Of a DNA stretch of 64,000 nt, positions 11,417 to 21,780 are shown piece after piece. Positions within the stretch are counted from its first letter, which is position 1, and each line of letters starts with the position of its first letter. The DNA comes from Rheum nobile (lineage: Eukaryota > Streptophyta > Magnoliopsida > Caryophyllales > Polygonaceae), in the NCBI GenBank assembly GCA_027886185.1, contig WOAB01000583.1, positions 6,448,001-6,512,000 of the forward strand. The letters run 5' to 3'. Below the pieces are notes generated by a model. That model made no database searches. It saw only the letters and a program-made list of their open reading frames with translations, and was not told the origin of the DNA. The position numbers and the translations under genes were made by a program.

Positions 11417-13652
11417 TTACATCGACAAGGGAAGAAGCATTCTTCGCTTTTTCTTCCGAGCCAATCTCACTTGCTTCATGATTTTCATGGATACAAGCAA
11501 CAGCATAGTGACACATACTAAGATGAATGCCAGTCTCATATGCCTGAAATACAGAGAAACCGCCGAGAAAACGATGAATGCAAGTATTACGAGCTCCCAT
11601 ATTACGAAGATCACTATGTCCGCCCTACAACCACAAAACACGGGCATAATCAATGTTAGAATGAACAGGTTAGGAATTTGAGCTATTGTCTTTCAGCCTA
11701 TCCCCTCCGACAAGTCATGCTAGGCCCTCATATAAAACAAAACATCACAAAAAAAAGATTTTGAGAGCCTTCACTTCAGGAGCAAAGTATAATGGCCATA
11801 AAATAGGGTAATCAACAAGAGATTGACTAGTCCAATTTCCATGCTACATTTAGAGAAGGTTATCACTATTCCTTTACAATTTGGCCTAAGAGATTCCAGC
11901 AGGCAAACCGCAAACTAGAGTTTCTACATTTGTCCTTTACAATTTGGCCTAAAAGATTCCACTGGGTTTCCTACTGCACAACAAGCTAGGATCATCGATA
12001 TGGACCTGGGCCACCCATAGAAATGACAGAATATCCAAGTTACAAATTCAGTTTTTGACTGCTTTTATTGCATTTATCTTTTGTGAGTCACATCGCATCG
12101 TATCCCAAACAACAAGGAAAATTCAATTTTGTATTAATCATGCTTGGCAAAACTAAGACAGTGTGTTTGTAGTCATCATTCAAAGCAGTATTGTTCAATC
12201 ATCAAAAACCTAAGAAAAATAAAGGCTAAGCACAGCAGTCAGGAAGAGGAGAAAAGACTGTAATGCAAGCTAAATGATACATAAAAACTTAAAAAGGGAA
12301 TTTATAAATCCATAGTGATCCCAGATCTTGCAACTAAATAATTAACATTTACGCCCTCCACTCAAATCATACAATCTCATGTGAATCCTCTCGGTTAACC
12401 GTTAACAAGAAGAACAAAAAGGCATGCCTGACTTAACAAGTTGGAACATGTGTGAAATATCATGGAATGCCTCTTTGGTCACATCTATTCATCCAATATT
12501 GAAATGCTGGAGGCCAGAGGTATTAAATACACAAAGGAGCGATCAAGACGCATTATGTGGAAAGTGCTCTGGATTTAGACTCATGACTCTGGTTAATGCT
12601 TTGATACCCTGGATGGTGACAAATAATGCAGGCAACTAATCTGTAAGGTTGTATGGTACTTGTATTGTATGGACATAGGGTATACTTGGTACAAGGGATA
12701 GACTTACATCTAGTAACAACTTGTAACATGATACCCTTAAAAAGGACTGTGTAAGACAAACAGAGGCATAACAGAATTTCCATAACAAACTCTCTCTTTT
12801 CTTCCTTTTCCTTCTTCTTCTTTCCCTTTCCTCTCAAACTGCTTATGTTCCCTTCTCCCGAGCTCTGATGGCAGCTCCTTTATCCACCTACCACTAAATT
12901 CCCTTACAGATTGGTATCAGAGCCAATCGGTTCTTGGCTATGGAAGAAGGAAAAGGAAGAAAAGAGAGAGTTTGTTATGGAAATTCTGTATGCCTCTGTT
13001 TGTCTTACACAACCCTTTGTAAGGGTTCCTGTTACAAGATGTAAGTCTATCCCTATGTCCATACAATACAATTAAGTCTATCCCTATGTCCATACAATAC
13101 AATTCAAGTACCCTACAGCCTTACATAATCGTAGTTTGGCAAGAAAAGGCTTGGCTTGCTTTTCGCATAGCAAGCCTAAGTTCCAAAGTTTCTCTTCAGA
13201 TCTGAAACCAAATAATGAATCTTTTTCCCTTTGTTTCCTCAATTCTCTAAATTCAACAAGCGCACAATCTTGCCAATACACGTCCACACTAATACATGCC
13301 TTCAAATTTGAAAAAACAATCGTAATTCAAGTCCAAATTTCCACGTCCATTCTTCAATAAATCAACTACAGAAACGAACACCAATATCAATCCAAGCTCC
13401 CAACTTCACGCAAGCAATTGCAAACAATCCAGACAACTTAGCATAAGAAGCTACCGGATAAATCAGATAAAAGCTCTCAAGATTCAATAACAGAGAAACT
13501 AACATAAAAATGCGAAAATGGAAATTAGGGAGAACGAAATACCTAGAAGTAAAACTGGTGGCAGCGGAGAAAATCGAAGCCGATGCCCAATCATGCTTAG
13601 ATCGTATCTGGTATTCTCTTAGCTGCTCGGCTAAATTATGCCGAGTTATCAT
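11417..13652 (-). CDS. small two-helix membrane protein conserved in plants, two exons
   Basis: Exon 1 is 13652-13543 and exon 2 is 11624-11417; the intron is 13542-11625 with GT and AG ends on the minus strand. The join (phase 2) gives 105 residues. The N-terminus is MITRHNLAEQLREYQIRSKH, then a soluble Ala/Ser segment. A hydrophobic helix IVIFVIWELVILAFIVF and a second helix LAFILVCVTMLLLVSM follow, then a strongly basic tail (VRLARKKKRRMLLPLSM). I recognise this pattern as a small, highly conserved, uncharacterised plant transmembrane protein but cannot give it a name or function. Continuity across the predicted splice and absence of stops suggest an intact gene. The 1.9-kb intron contains the inverted-LTR insertion at 12642-13125. 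Confidence 0.85.
12642..13125. mobile_element. LTR element with an inverted second LTR, in an intron
   Basis: 12642-12908 is a 267-bp LTR beginning TGTAAGG and ending CCTTACA. It is followed at 12912 by a tRNA-Met primer-binding site. From about 12943 to 13125 the sequence is the reverse complement of most of that LTR, ending in the mirror CCTTACA. The whole unit is flanked by the 5-bp duplication TAATC (12637-12641 and 13126-13130). Thus both outer ends are U3 ends, and an LTR-PBS-inverted-LTR unit appears to have integrated as one piece. The right arm also has a 31-bp tandem duplication at 13041-13104. No coding sequence is present, so it needed enzymes supplied in trans. Confidence 0.78.
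12912..12924 (+). other. primer-binding site (tRNA-Met type)
   Basis: TGGTATCAGAGCC begins three bases after the LTR end CCTTACA. This is the usual initiator-tRNA-Met complement of plant LTR retrotransposons and identifies the preceding 267 bp as an LTR. Confidence 0.8.
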
Positions 13653-14040
13653 CTCGACGGCGTCGCGTCTGGATCTTCGCCTATTCTCCCTCTTTGTTCG
13701 TCGAATTCCTCTCCCTCGCCTCCACAACGAATGGAAAGGTATCGAGATCCCGGAGATCGGAGGCAAAATCCGGCGGATTTGATAGCGTTGCCCGGGAAGA
13801 TCGAAGGTACAAACGGAGGGAGGGGGAGAGAATCGGGAAGATTTGAACCTAAAAATTTCTCGACGAGGAATTTGATTCTTGAAAGTAAAATTTGGCAGGC
13901 GGGTACTGGGATCAAGCTCCAACAGAGTTGGGCCGGATCTGGGATACCGTTGAATTTTTTAGTTCTTTTTAATTGGGCCCGTTCAAAACCCGTATATATA
14001 AAATGGGCTAATCATTTGTTCAAGAAATGTAAAAAAATAT
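13653..14040. other. promoter and 5' UTR region of the minus-strand membrane-protein gene
   Basis: This lies immediately upstream of the ATG at 13652. It is moderately GC-rich with CTC/GAG-rich leader-like sequence up to about 13830, then turns AT-rich. No coding sequence of another gene is visible. Confidence 0.4.
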
Positions 14041-14042
14041 AA

Positions 14043-14737
14043 GGCCTCGTTCGGTACAATCGGTACGAGAAATGAGTGATTCTAGAATCATGTTTGATTA
14101 AGTAAAAAATAAAAATTTATTTGATATATTGGAATGGGTCATTCTAAATCCAAAAAACAACTTCATTCTCTAGAAAACACAGAGTTTCATCCATTTCAAA
14201 AAAAGGGTGAGCTTCTTCTTCTTCACAAACGCTCCTTGCATCTCCTGCTAGTAGCCTTTGCCCCGAATTCTTTCCAGCGTCGTCCCAACATCATCCTATT
14301 CAATCATTTATTTTCAGACTTGAGTATTTTCTTCAAATTTCTTCTTTACATAAATCAATGGCCTTGGACTTTGTTGCTTCTTTATATAAATCAAAGATAC
14401 TGTGTGCACTTAGCTCCCTTTTCAGTTTGGTTAAAGCACTGGAAATTGGTTGAATATTGCGAGGTTGTGAATTGACAATAGATTCCACCTTGAAGAACAA
14501 CGTACATAAATAGATTTTCTTTTCTTTAAATTTATGGAAATTGGTTAAATATTATGAAGCAATTTGTACGTTGATGTAATGGTTCATTTCGACAGCATAC
14601 CAAATATCAAATTACATGAATTGTTCATTTCGAGAACATACCAAACATCAAATTATAAGAATGATTCATTTTGATTCCTGATTCCATTCTGATTCTTTAT
14701 TCCAATCCGATTTCAAAAGACATACCAAACGATGTCT
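14043..14737. mobile_element. Harbinger/Tourist-like MITE, 695 bp
   Basis: The ends GGCCTCGTTCGGTA (14043) and TACCAAACGATGTC (to 14737) are imperfect terminal inverted repeats, flanked by TAA on both sides (14040-14042 and 14738-14740). A 3-bp TAA/TTA duplication and G-rich TIRs ending in GTTYGGTA fit PIF/Harbinger-type elements. Sub-terminal ATTCTAGAATCA and GATTCCATTC blocks are also roughly inverted. The interior is non-coding. Confidence 0.6.
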
Positions 14738-14740
14738 AAA

Positions 14741-15036
14741 TTTATTCGAGAAACAGTACTCCATTTTGTACTACTACAAATTATAAAACTGCAAAAATGT
14801 GAACATTCCGACTTTACAAGCATGATTTGCTTGTTTCATCCACACAAGTGATTTTGTTTTTCTTGGTAATAATTGTTTTGTTCATATAATAACATGGAGA
14901 TCACACATCAGAGGCTTCAAAGCTAAGTAAACCCATCTCATAAAAATCCTTCAGCAGTTGTAGTAGCAAATCTTATAATTTTCAAGTATTGTCTATGTTC
15001 ATGTATATATTGTAGTTGAGGTTGAGGTAACCAGTT
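14741..15036. other. AT-rich spacer
   Basis: No gene or repeat end is visible. It may include the former 3' UTR of the alcohol-dehydrogenase relic that ends at 15037. Confidence 0.4.
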
Positions 15037-15549
15037 TTAGTCCATCCACATGACACAAGGAAGGCACTTGCCTTCAATGAGTAGATTCATAGCTTCGTTG
15101 ATATCCTCTATCTTCATCTCATGAGTCACAAATTCATCAAGTTGCATTTTCTGCCAAGCAATTCAAGTTGTCCTCAGTCAAAAAAAGTATTCCATATAAT
15201 AGCACCATCTCTAATAAGCCAAAAAAAAATATGTGTACCTTTTCCAAGTACCAATTCACCAAGGTAGGCATATCCGATTTAGTTTTGAGACCTCCAAATA
15301 AGCTTCCTCTGACAGTCTTACCAGAGAACAACATATCAATTGTCCACCCCCAGGATTACTGTTTTTCCACAACCTTGAAAAAGATGGAAATCCAAATGAA
15401 TGTTTGAGCTTATGATTCTCAATTGTTCTTTGATGAAGGATTAAAAGACTAACCCTTCTGCTGCTGACATAGGCTTCTTTCACAAGCGATGCGAGGCCAA
15501 CGCACTCGAAACAATAATCTGCACCTCCATCAGTCATCTCTATAATCAC
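15037..15549 (-). pseudogene. alcohol dehydrogenase-like gene, 3' fragment
   Basis: Three minus-strand blocks correspond to the C-terminal third of a plant medium-chain alcohol dehydrogenase-like protein. The first (15549-about 15454) has TDGGADYCFECVGLASLVKEAY from the NAD-binding fold. The second (about 15336-15239) has SGKTVRGSLFGGLKTKSDMP. The last exon (15150-15037) has LDEFVTHEMKIEDINEAMNLL and ends ...CVMWMD-stop. Between the first two, a GKTVILGVD-like segment (about 15376-15345) survives but the residues joining it to SGKT are missing and a stop intervenes. The N-terminal catalytic domain and its zinc ligands are absent. The family catalyses NAD-dependent alcohol/aldehyde interconversion in the cytosol. 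This copy is truncated and disrupted. Confidence 0.8.
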
Positions 15550-17711
15550 CTGATTAATCAGAGAGCATGAATAAAATACCCAAGAACAAATTGAAGATCA
15601 ATAAATGGGTAAGAAGAAATAAAATATGGATATGCTAGTCCAATTTTGTCATCTTCTTGGCTGGTCATAGTAGACTTATATGCGTTATAGATATGTTTAT
15701 TTGTGGTTCATAATCAACTCATGTCTCCTAGTGCACATAGAGTTATGGTCAGTTTGGTATAAGCCAAACTTGAAGCTTACATTCAATAAAATGAGTACGA
15801 AAAATTCTTATCTGAAAAAATACACTAATTGTCGAGGGAGAGATATTGTTGGGTCGGGATCACCAATCCTACATATACGCCTAATGAAGTTCTATCATAA
15901 AATCAATTGACGATATGAGTAGTAATCCATTTACTTAAATATTAGGCTTCACTTTCTTACATTTTATTACATGAGATTTACATGTGACTCCAACACTAAT
16001 ATGGTCAAGATGTCGACTGTCTTGTTCACTTCTCCATGTTAAAAAAATTACTAATTAGTGATCACAAACAAAATGAACTCTAAGACCTAGCTTGAAGCTT
16101 ACATTCAATTTCCAAAAGGTGAGGTCAGTATTGACGTACGTGGGGTGGAATGGGCATTTAATCCGAATGCTATACATATATCTGTTCGGGCTGTTTCAAT
16201 AGATATCGCAAATAGCCAAATACAGTACGTCAGTACTACACCTTAGTTTGTTCCGGAGTATTTAAGTTCTATGGATCTTTCAAAAAAAAATCTATGGATA
16301 GTACATTTTTCTAGGAAAATAATGTGGCATAGAAGTTTGGGAGAGACAGTGGTTTGCAGTTAATATTTCAATGTATATACACGGTAAAGTTCTTATTCTT
16401 ATAATCCTGTGTTTGGTAAGTCCAAAAAATATTGTTTGATATAACGTTTAGCGTTTTGAATAAATAAGGGTGTATGTTTTATAATTAGTGGTAGAGATAA
16501 CTAGGTTTTGATATTTAGTAGCGTTTCAAATTCTAATTTCTCAATGCTATTCTGATTAACGTTTCGATTCAAGCTAGTTTCAATCACTCATTTCACCGCT
16601 ACCGCTATCACTTGACATGGCAGATAGGGTCTAACAGGATCATTATATTCATTTACGGAAAAAAAAAACTATTTTCTTTTCATGTAAGGGAAAATTTTGG
16701 TGACATGCAAAATATTAATATTATTAATATAAAAATATATTCCTTTTCATCTAAACTCAAACCGTTGAAAAAATATTATACATAAGATAAAGATAATTTG
16801 GATGAATAATGTGAAAGTACAAATAAAAAGGGTCAATTAATATACAATAAATGTGAACGGTGAAAAACTATGTGGTCCAAAAAATTACCTACGTGATATA
16901 GCTAAATGGACGATACATAAGACAAATTAGTCTGACATTAGTATTGTATATAGACAAATTAGTTTGGTTTAGTATATTGTATATAGACAAATTTAGAGGA
17001 AAAGTTATAATATAATATAAATACGAACACTAAGATGGATCTAATATATTAAATTGGACAATTATTGTTGGGATAAAAAATGAAATACATAAAATTGCAA
17101 ATTTAAAAAAAAAACCTAATATATCTTATTGCCTATGGCTAACGAACTTCATATAATAAATTAAGTTGAATTTGTATATTTTCATTAAATACAAGAATTA
17201 ACAAAATGAACCATATCTAATAAAAAATGATTTTATCTAATATATATAATATTTTTTATTATATACCTCTTAAACTATATATTATCTTTCAATTATATCT
17301 AATTTTATATATTGTAATGAATCATTAAGAAAATAGTATACATATTGTATAAATATAATTTTTTTTAAAATCATAATAAAGAGTGTAACTTCAGTGTAAG
17401 TAAATATCAAAAAATATGAAGGGTAAAAGAATAATTGACTAAATAAAATTGAATAAGTGGCATAGCTAATTGGGCGGCACTTAGAAAAAATAATTGCGGC
17501 TTTAGTCAATATATAAATATAAATAAGGAATTTCATATAATTAATTCATTTAAAAAAGGTAACAAAAATTTAGGTAATACATGAAATAATATAACATATA
17601 ATTTTTTATTTTTTTTGTATACATACAATAAGCTGAAAAGAATAAGTGGCGGTGTAACTAGTGGGTTAATAAATCTTAAAGTACATAACAAGTAATACAC
17701 ACTAGCATTAA
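15550..17711. other. AT-rich intergenic DNA with degraded repeats
   Basis: No coding sequence. GAAGCTTACATTCAAT recurs (about 15770 and 16094). Near 17455-17520 there is a GTGGCATAGCT...GGCTTTAGT...TATATAAATATA block, similar to one at 18208-18282, that resembles a Helitron 5' end on the minus strand. Confidence 0.4.
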
Positions 17712-18025
17712 GGGTGCTTTTGGTAGAAATGGGGTATCGGGTTGGGATAATCGGGTTGAGAAGGTATGAGGCTGAAAATGATAGATTTTAATTTGGTATT
17801 TAATTTATAATTGGATATGTGATTTTAGTTCACAAATTATTTTCATTTCTCATACCCTGAGAACCCTTGAAAACTTGAGAGATTTGAGAACCGCATACTC
17901 TAAGGGGTTAGGAAATGGATATCATGTCCACAGTCCTATAAAACAAACGAAAGTATGTGGATGAAATTCTTCAACCCACCTCAACCCCAAACACGATTCT
18001 CCAACCCTCATTACCAAACACCCCC
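17712..18025. mobile_element. Harbinger/Tourist-like MITE, 314 bp
   Basis: GGGTGCTTTTGGTA at 17712 and TACCAAACACCCCC ending at 18025 form TIRs flanked by TAA duplications (17709-17711 and 18026-18028). Sub-terminal GGTTGGGATAATCGGGTTGAG and CTCAACCC-rich blocks are also inverted. It is non-coding. Confidence 0.7.
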
Positions 18026-18028
18026 TAA

Positions 18029-19162
18029 CTTGGTAAAGTGGGCGATGTTTGTTAATATAGCTACGTACATTATATTTGGAAATAAATAATGTTTTTTTAT
18101 ATATGATAGGTTATATTTGGTAAATAATAAAGTTGATATAGGTACAAGTAAATATATACTGTAAAAAATAAAAAGGGTAAAGTAGTAAATTGACATTTAA
18201 ATTTGTATATGTGGCATAGCTTACATGACGACACGTAGGAAAGGGAATATGGGCTTTAGTATATACATATAGAATATAGATATAGATATAAAGAGGTAAA
18301 TTCAGGTGCGAACGAACCCCCTGATGCGTACGTGAGGAGTGATATGGGTTGTTGGATCAAATTCATCTGTAAATGAGCTTTTTTTGGAGGCGGTGTCAAT
18401 TATGTACTAAGTCAAATTTAAAAGAACATAAGCTATTGGATTGTTTTTAATCAATGATTGAGATGGAAGTTTCATTAAAAAAAGGTTATATGTCAAGCAC
18501 ATGCTTTATTAATGGCATTTTCATAAATAAAAGAACATACTCTATTAAAAGAGCTTGTGTGTCACTGTGTGTAGGTGTGTGCATACCATCCCATGGGAAT
18601 GTGCATCCTAGCGCATGCAAATGTGCATTATAGCGCATAGAAAATGTGCATTTCTTTATTAAAATGACTTGATTTTTGAAGCATTGTGTTGTATGTGCAT
18701 ACCAGGTCAACAAAATAATGATCGTGATCGCTTCTGCAACTTCAAGCTATACATTATTTATAAGTCATGTCTTCAGTGTTTGTTTTAAGACTCATGCTTC
18801 GACTGCATAAGCATATTAAGGAAATAAATCTTGGCGAATTAGCAAAAAATGTCTACTTTCACAAATGAGTTTATAAGAATGCCTAGCTTTTAAATCAATT
18901 GCACTACATATATATAGATTACGCATATGACTAATTTGTTTGCAAAAATACCAACTTTTAATGGATAATGTAATATGAAGAAGAAGTAAAATAGATTTAG
19001 AATAAATCTTTTTCTTTTGCTGAAAACCTGATTTATGAAACTTAATTACTAATGACACTTAAAAGAAAAATGCTCTTAATCATCCATTAATTAACTGTTG
19101 AACCAAAGGAAATCATTGTCCGAAAATTTCACTGTTCATAACTTCCCTCTAAAAGTTTTCCA
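18029..19162. other. AT-rich intergenic DNA
   Basis: No gene. 18208-18282 (GTGGCATAGCTTACATGACGACACGT, described by its start, then GGGCTTTAGTATATAC) again resembles a Helitron 5' end read on the minus strand. Confidence 0.4.
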
Positions 19163-19590
19163 TTGTCATCGCTTCTTTCCCAAATCTCTGTCAATTTTCA
19201 TGTTTACAAAAATCCAGAACAAGAATATAGACAAATCTCCCAAGCGATTCTATCAAATCTCTCTGTAATACGGTTTGAAAACAGAGAAATCTCACAACCT
19301 AGGAAAATCCTAACAAACCCAATTGAAGAGATGTCAAAGACCAAGGCAAGGAAGAGTTCTGCATGAAATGACGATAGGGTTCGTGCAAAAGGTAAGAGGA
19401 AAATCAACTCTTCAGATGAAGAAGAAATGACGATGGTTATGAGAAATGCGAAACAACGAAGGCCTAACGACAGTGACCTAGATGAACGGGCAACTCCAAA
19501 ATCAGGGAAATTGAAGAAATCAAGAACGATGATGTCCTATAGTTCTGAAGATGAGAAGGAAGATCCCAGTCTATAGGGTTCCATGCATGA

Positions 19591-19716
19591 GAAGAAGAAG
19601 AAGAAGAAGAAGAAGAAGAAGAAGAAGAAGAAGAAGAAGAAGAAGAAGAAGAAGAAGAAGAAGAAGAAGAAGAAGAAGAAGAAGAAGAAGAAGAAGAAGA
19701 AGAAGAAGAAGAAGAA
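19591..19716 (+). repeat. (GAA)42 microsatellite
   Basis: 126 bases of uninterrupted GAA, 42 units. It is in the frame of the DUF1985-type block, where it would read as poly-Lys. The tract appears pure, unlike the decayed sequence around it, which suggests recent expansion. Confidence 0.95.
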
Positions 19717-19766
19717 AATTAGGGAGGAGGCACGACAATCAAAGTCCAGAAGGTCTTCGAAAACAC

Positions 19767-20587
19767 TATAAGACTCGAGGCCTTAGAAGTGCCATCCCAT
19801 GCCAACTCGGGGACTTTCTAGGAGGTCACCCATCCTGGTACTACTCCCGACCTAGCACGCTCAACTTCAGAGTTCTTTGTCCTCAATTGAACCATGAAAA
19901 GGAAGCTCTTGTTGACATGGGTAACACTTCAATCCTTATACAAGATTACAAATATAGGGTGTTATAATCACCCACACTTATACCCTTGACAACCTCGTCA
20001 AGGCCCAAAGACAGCCCTCAAGGCCAAGTCTACTCGTAACCCAGAGTCGGCTCTAATAGCATTTGTAAGGCCCGAAGCCTTAGAAGCACCATCCCATGCC
20101 AACTCGGGGACATCCCAGGAGGTCACCCATCCTGGTACTACTCCCGCTCTAGCACGCTTAACTTCGGAGTTCTTTGTCCTCACTTAATTCCTGAAAATGA
20201 AGAGTTCTTGTTGACATAAGTAACACTTCAATCCTTATAAACCAATCTCAAGTTTGAGGTGTTACAAACTCCCCCACTTAAACCCTTGACGTCTTCGTCA
20301 AAGCCCAAAGACAGCCCTCTGGGTCGAGTGACCGCCATCCAGGCCAAGTCCACTCGTAACTTAGAGTCGACTCTGATACCATTTGTAAGATCTGGGGCCT
20401 TAGAAGCAACATCTCATGCCAACTCCGGGACTTCCCAAGAGGTCACCCATCATGGTACTACTCCCGATCTAGTACACTTAACTTCAAAGTTCTTTGTCCT
20501 CACTTGAACTTATGAAAAGGAAGAGCTCTTATTGACATGAGTAGCACTTCAATCCTTATAAAAGGATTACAAATCTGGGGTGTTATA
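19767..20587 (-). mobile_element. Cassandra-type TRIM array: three LTRs, two interiors
   Basis: Three about 200-bp LTRs (19767-19966, 20064-20266, 20384-20587) alternate with two about 100-120-bp interiors. Each LTR contains, on the minus strand, a 5S-rRNA-derived block recognisable by AGCGTGCT, AGTAGTACCAGGATGGGTGAC and CCTGGGAAG-like phrases (given here as short landmarks). Next to the right-hand LTR of each interior is the minus-strand tRNA-Met primer site (intact at about 20369-20381; mutated near 20050-20062). 5S-like sequence in short LTRs with no coding interior defines Cassandra. The two outer LTRs have lost canonical ends (TATAAG, TTATA), so only the middle copy keeps both. No clear flanking duplication is seen. 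The array sits inside the DUF1985-type gene. Confidence 0.86.
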
Positions 20588-21189
20588 AGCAATTGGTGAG
20601 GTTAGTTCATATTGAAATTCTTCTTCTTTAGTGGAGAAAATATGGACAATATGTTGATGCATGCTAGGTCTGAAGTTTTTGGTTGAAACTAGTTGCTTTA
20701 GTAATGTGCTAATGTTTTTGGTTGAAAATTTTGTTTGATGATTTTGTAACAAGTTCTCGTCTTCTCAAATTTGTCGGTCTAGATCACATTTTTTCATACT
20801 CAATAGATGTGTAGTCAGGTTAATAATGAAAAACAGAGGATGAATCACCATGTAAAAACTATCTTTGAAATTTTGCCCTATTAAAGTGTGATTACCCCAT
20901 GTGTTGAAGATGCAATTCGCCTAGTTGTGTTGACTGTATGAAGAATCTGGCATTTTTTTTTTATGTTTGATTAAGTTGTGCTTAAGATGTGGTTTGTATA
21001 CTTGTTTAGACTGTATATAAAAGATGACTTGGAAAACTTCGTACTATCTTGAAAAAATTCATACTGGCCTGAAAAACAATCTTTTGCATGGAAAACATAT
21101 TTTTGAAGTGTAGATGTTATTCTTGATTATTTGTTTATGGGTTTGATTTAATGTCACGTATCTCTGAATGAATGCAACCTTTTTTACAG
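20588..21189. other. probable intron of the DUF1985-type pseudogene
   Basis: T-rich non-coding sequence between a GTGAGG donor-like site (about 20596) and the TTTTTTACAG acceptor at 21189. Confidence 0.45.
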
Positions 21190-21780
21190 ATAAAGTACAA
21201 GTGGGATAGGAAGGATATGTTTTATGGGAGGATAAATCCGAATTCAAGGTTTACTTATCTGCAAACGATTGAGAACACACTTAGTGTTGGAGACTGACAA
21301 AGGATTCTATAGGAGCCTTTTAGGGGGGTTGTAAGGATCATGAAGAACTTGAAACTGTTAGCACAACTCGTGCACCATGTGTTGTATAGGGAACTAGAGA
21401 CAAATAAGAAGGGGGAGACATTGTATGATTTAGGAGGGAAACCATGTTGTTTCTCAATAGAAGAGTTCATGCTTATAACTGGATTGAATTGCGACATCCC
21501 GAATGAGGAGGACACAATATATGACAAGATTGTAGTGTACCAATTTTTCAATGTGAAGAGTATTACAATATCTCAGCTTTTAAACAGATTCATCTCATGT
21601 CGTGAGGACACCATATTCAAACTGAATATGATGTTGTTGCTAATATTTGAGGGTGTGGTATTGTGAATTGATAAGAAGTTAAAGGTCAAACCTTCACATG
21701 TGAAGTTGATTCAAGACTTGGATCGTTTTAATAACTTCCCATGGGGTAGGAGTGCATATATGGACCTCCATGAGAGTTTG

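Larger units (their letters stand above)
19331..21780 (+). pseudogene. DUF1985-type gene, broken by repeats
   Basis: The first block starts at ATG 19331 (MSKTKARKSSA). It continues in frame, past a TGA, through a basic/acidic low-complexity stretch with SSDEEEM, RRPNDSDLDE and SSEDEKEDPS, into a poly-Lys run encoded by the GAA tract. After the Cassandra insertion there is a possible donor (GTGAGG, about 20596). An acceptor at 21189 (TTTTTTACAG) opens the second block (21190-21780), with INPNSRFTYLQ, LYDLGGKPCCFSIEEFMLITGLNCD and FEGVVL, the signature of plant DUF1985. Such proteins are common in expanded, often transposon-carried families with Ulp1-like proteases. Stops at about 21295, 21310 and 21664 show inactivation. 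The right side is cut by the E2 LTR at 21781. Confidence 0.65.

Noticed and set aside
11030..11521. plus-strand 163-aa frame
   Set aside because: It overlaps exon 2 and the 3' UTR of the minus-strand membrane-protein gene and has no family character.
13362..13922. 186-aa minus-strand protein as a single exon
   Set aside because: Only the MITRHNLAEQ part is conserved coding sequence; the upstream part is leader and the downstream part is intron after the GT donor at 13542.
19551..19967. poly-Arg/poly-Lys protein
   Set aside because: The run is the GAA tract read in different frames; only the Lys frame agrees with the decayed gene, and it is interrupted.
19790..20490. 5S rRNA genes
   Set aside because: The 5S-like blocks are mutated and lie inside short LTRs with primer sites, so they are Cassandra LTR components, not rDNA units.
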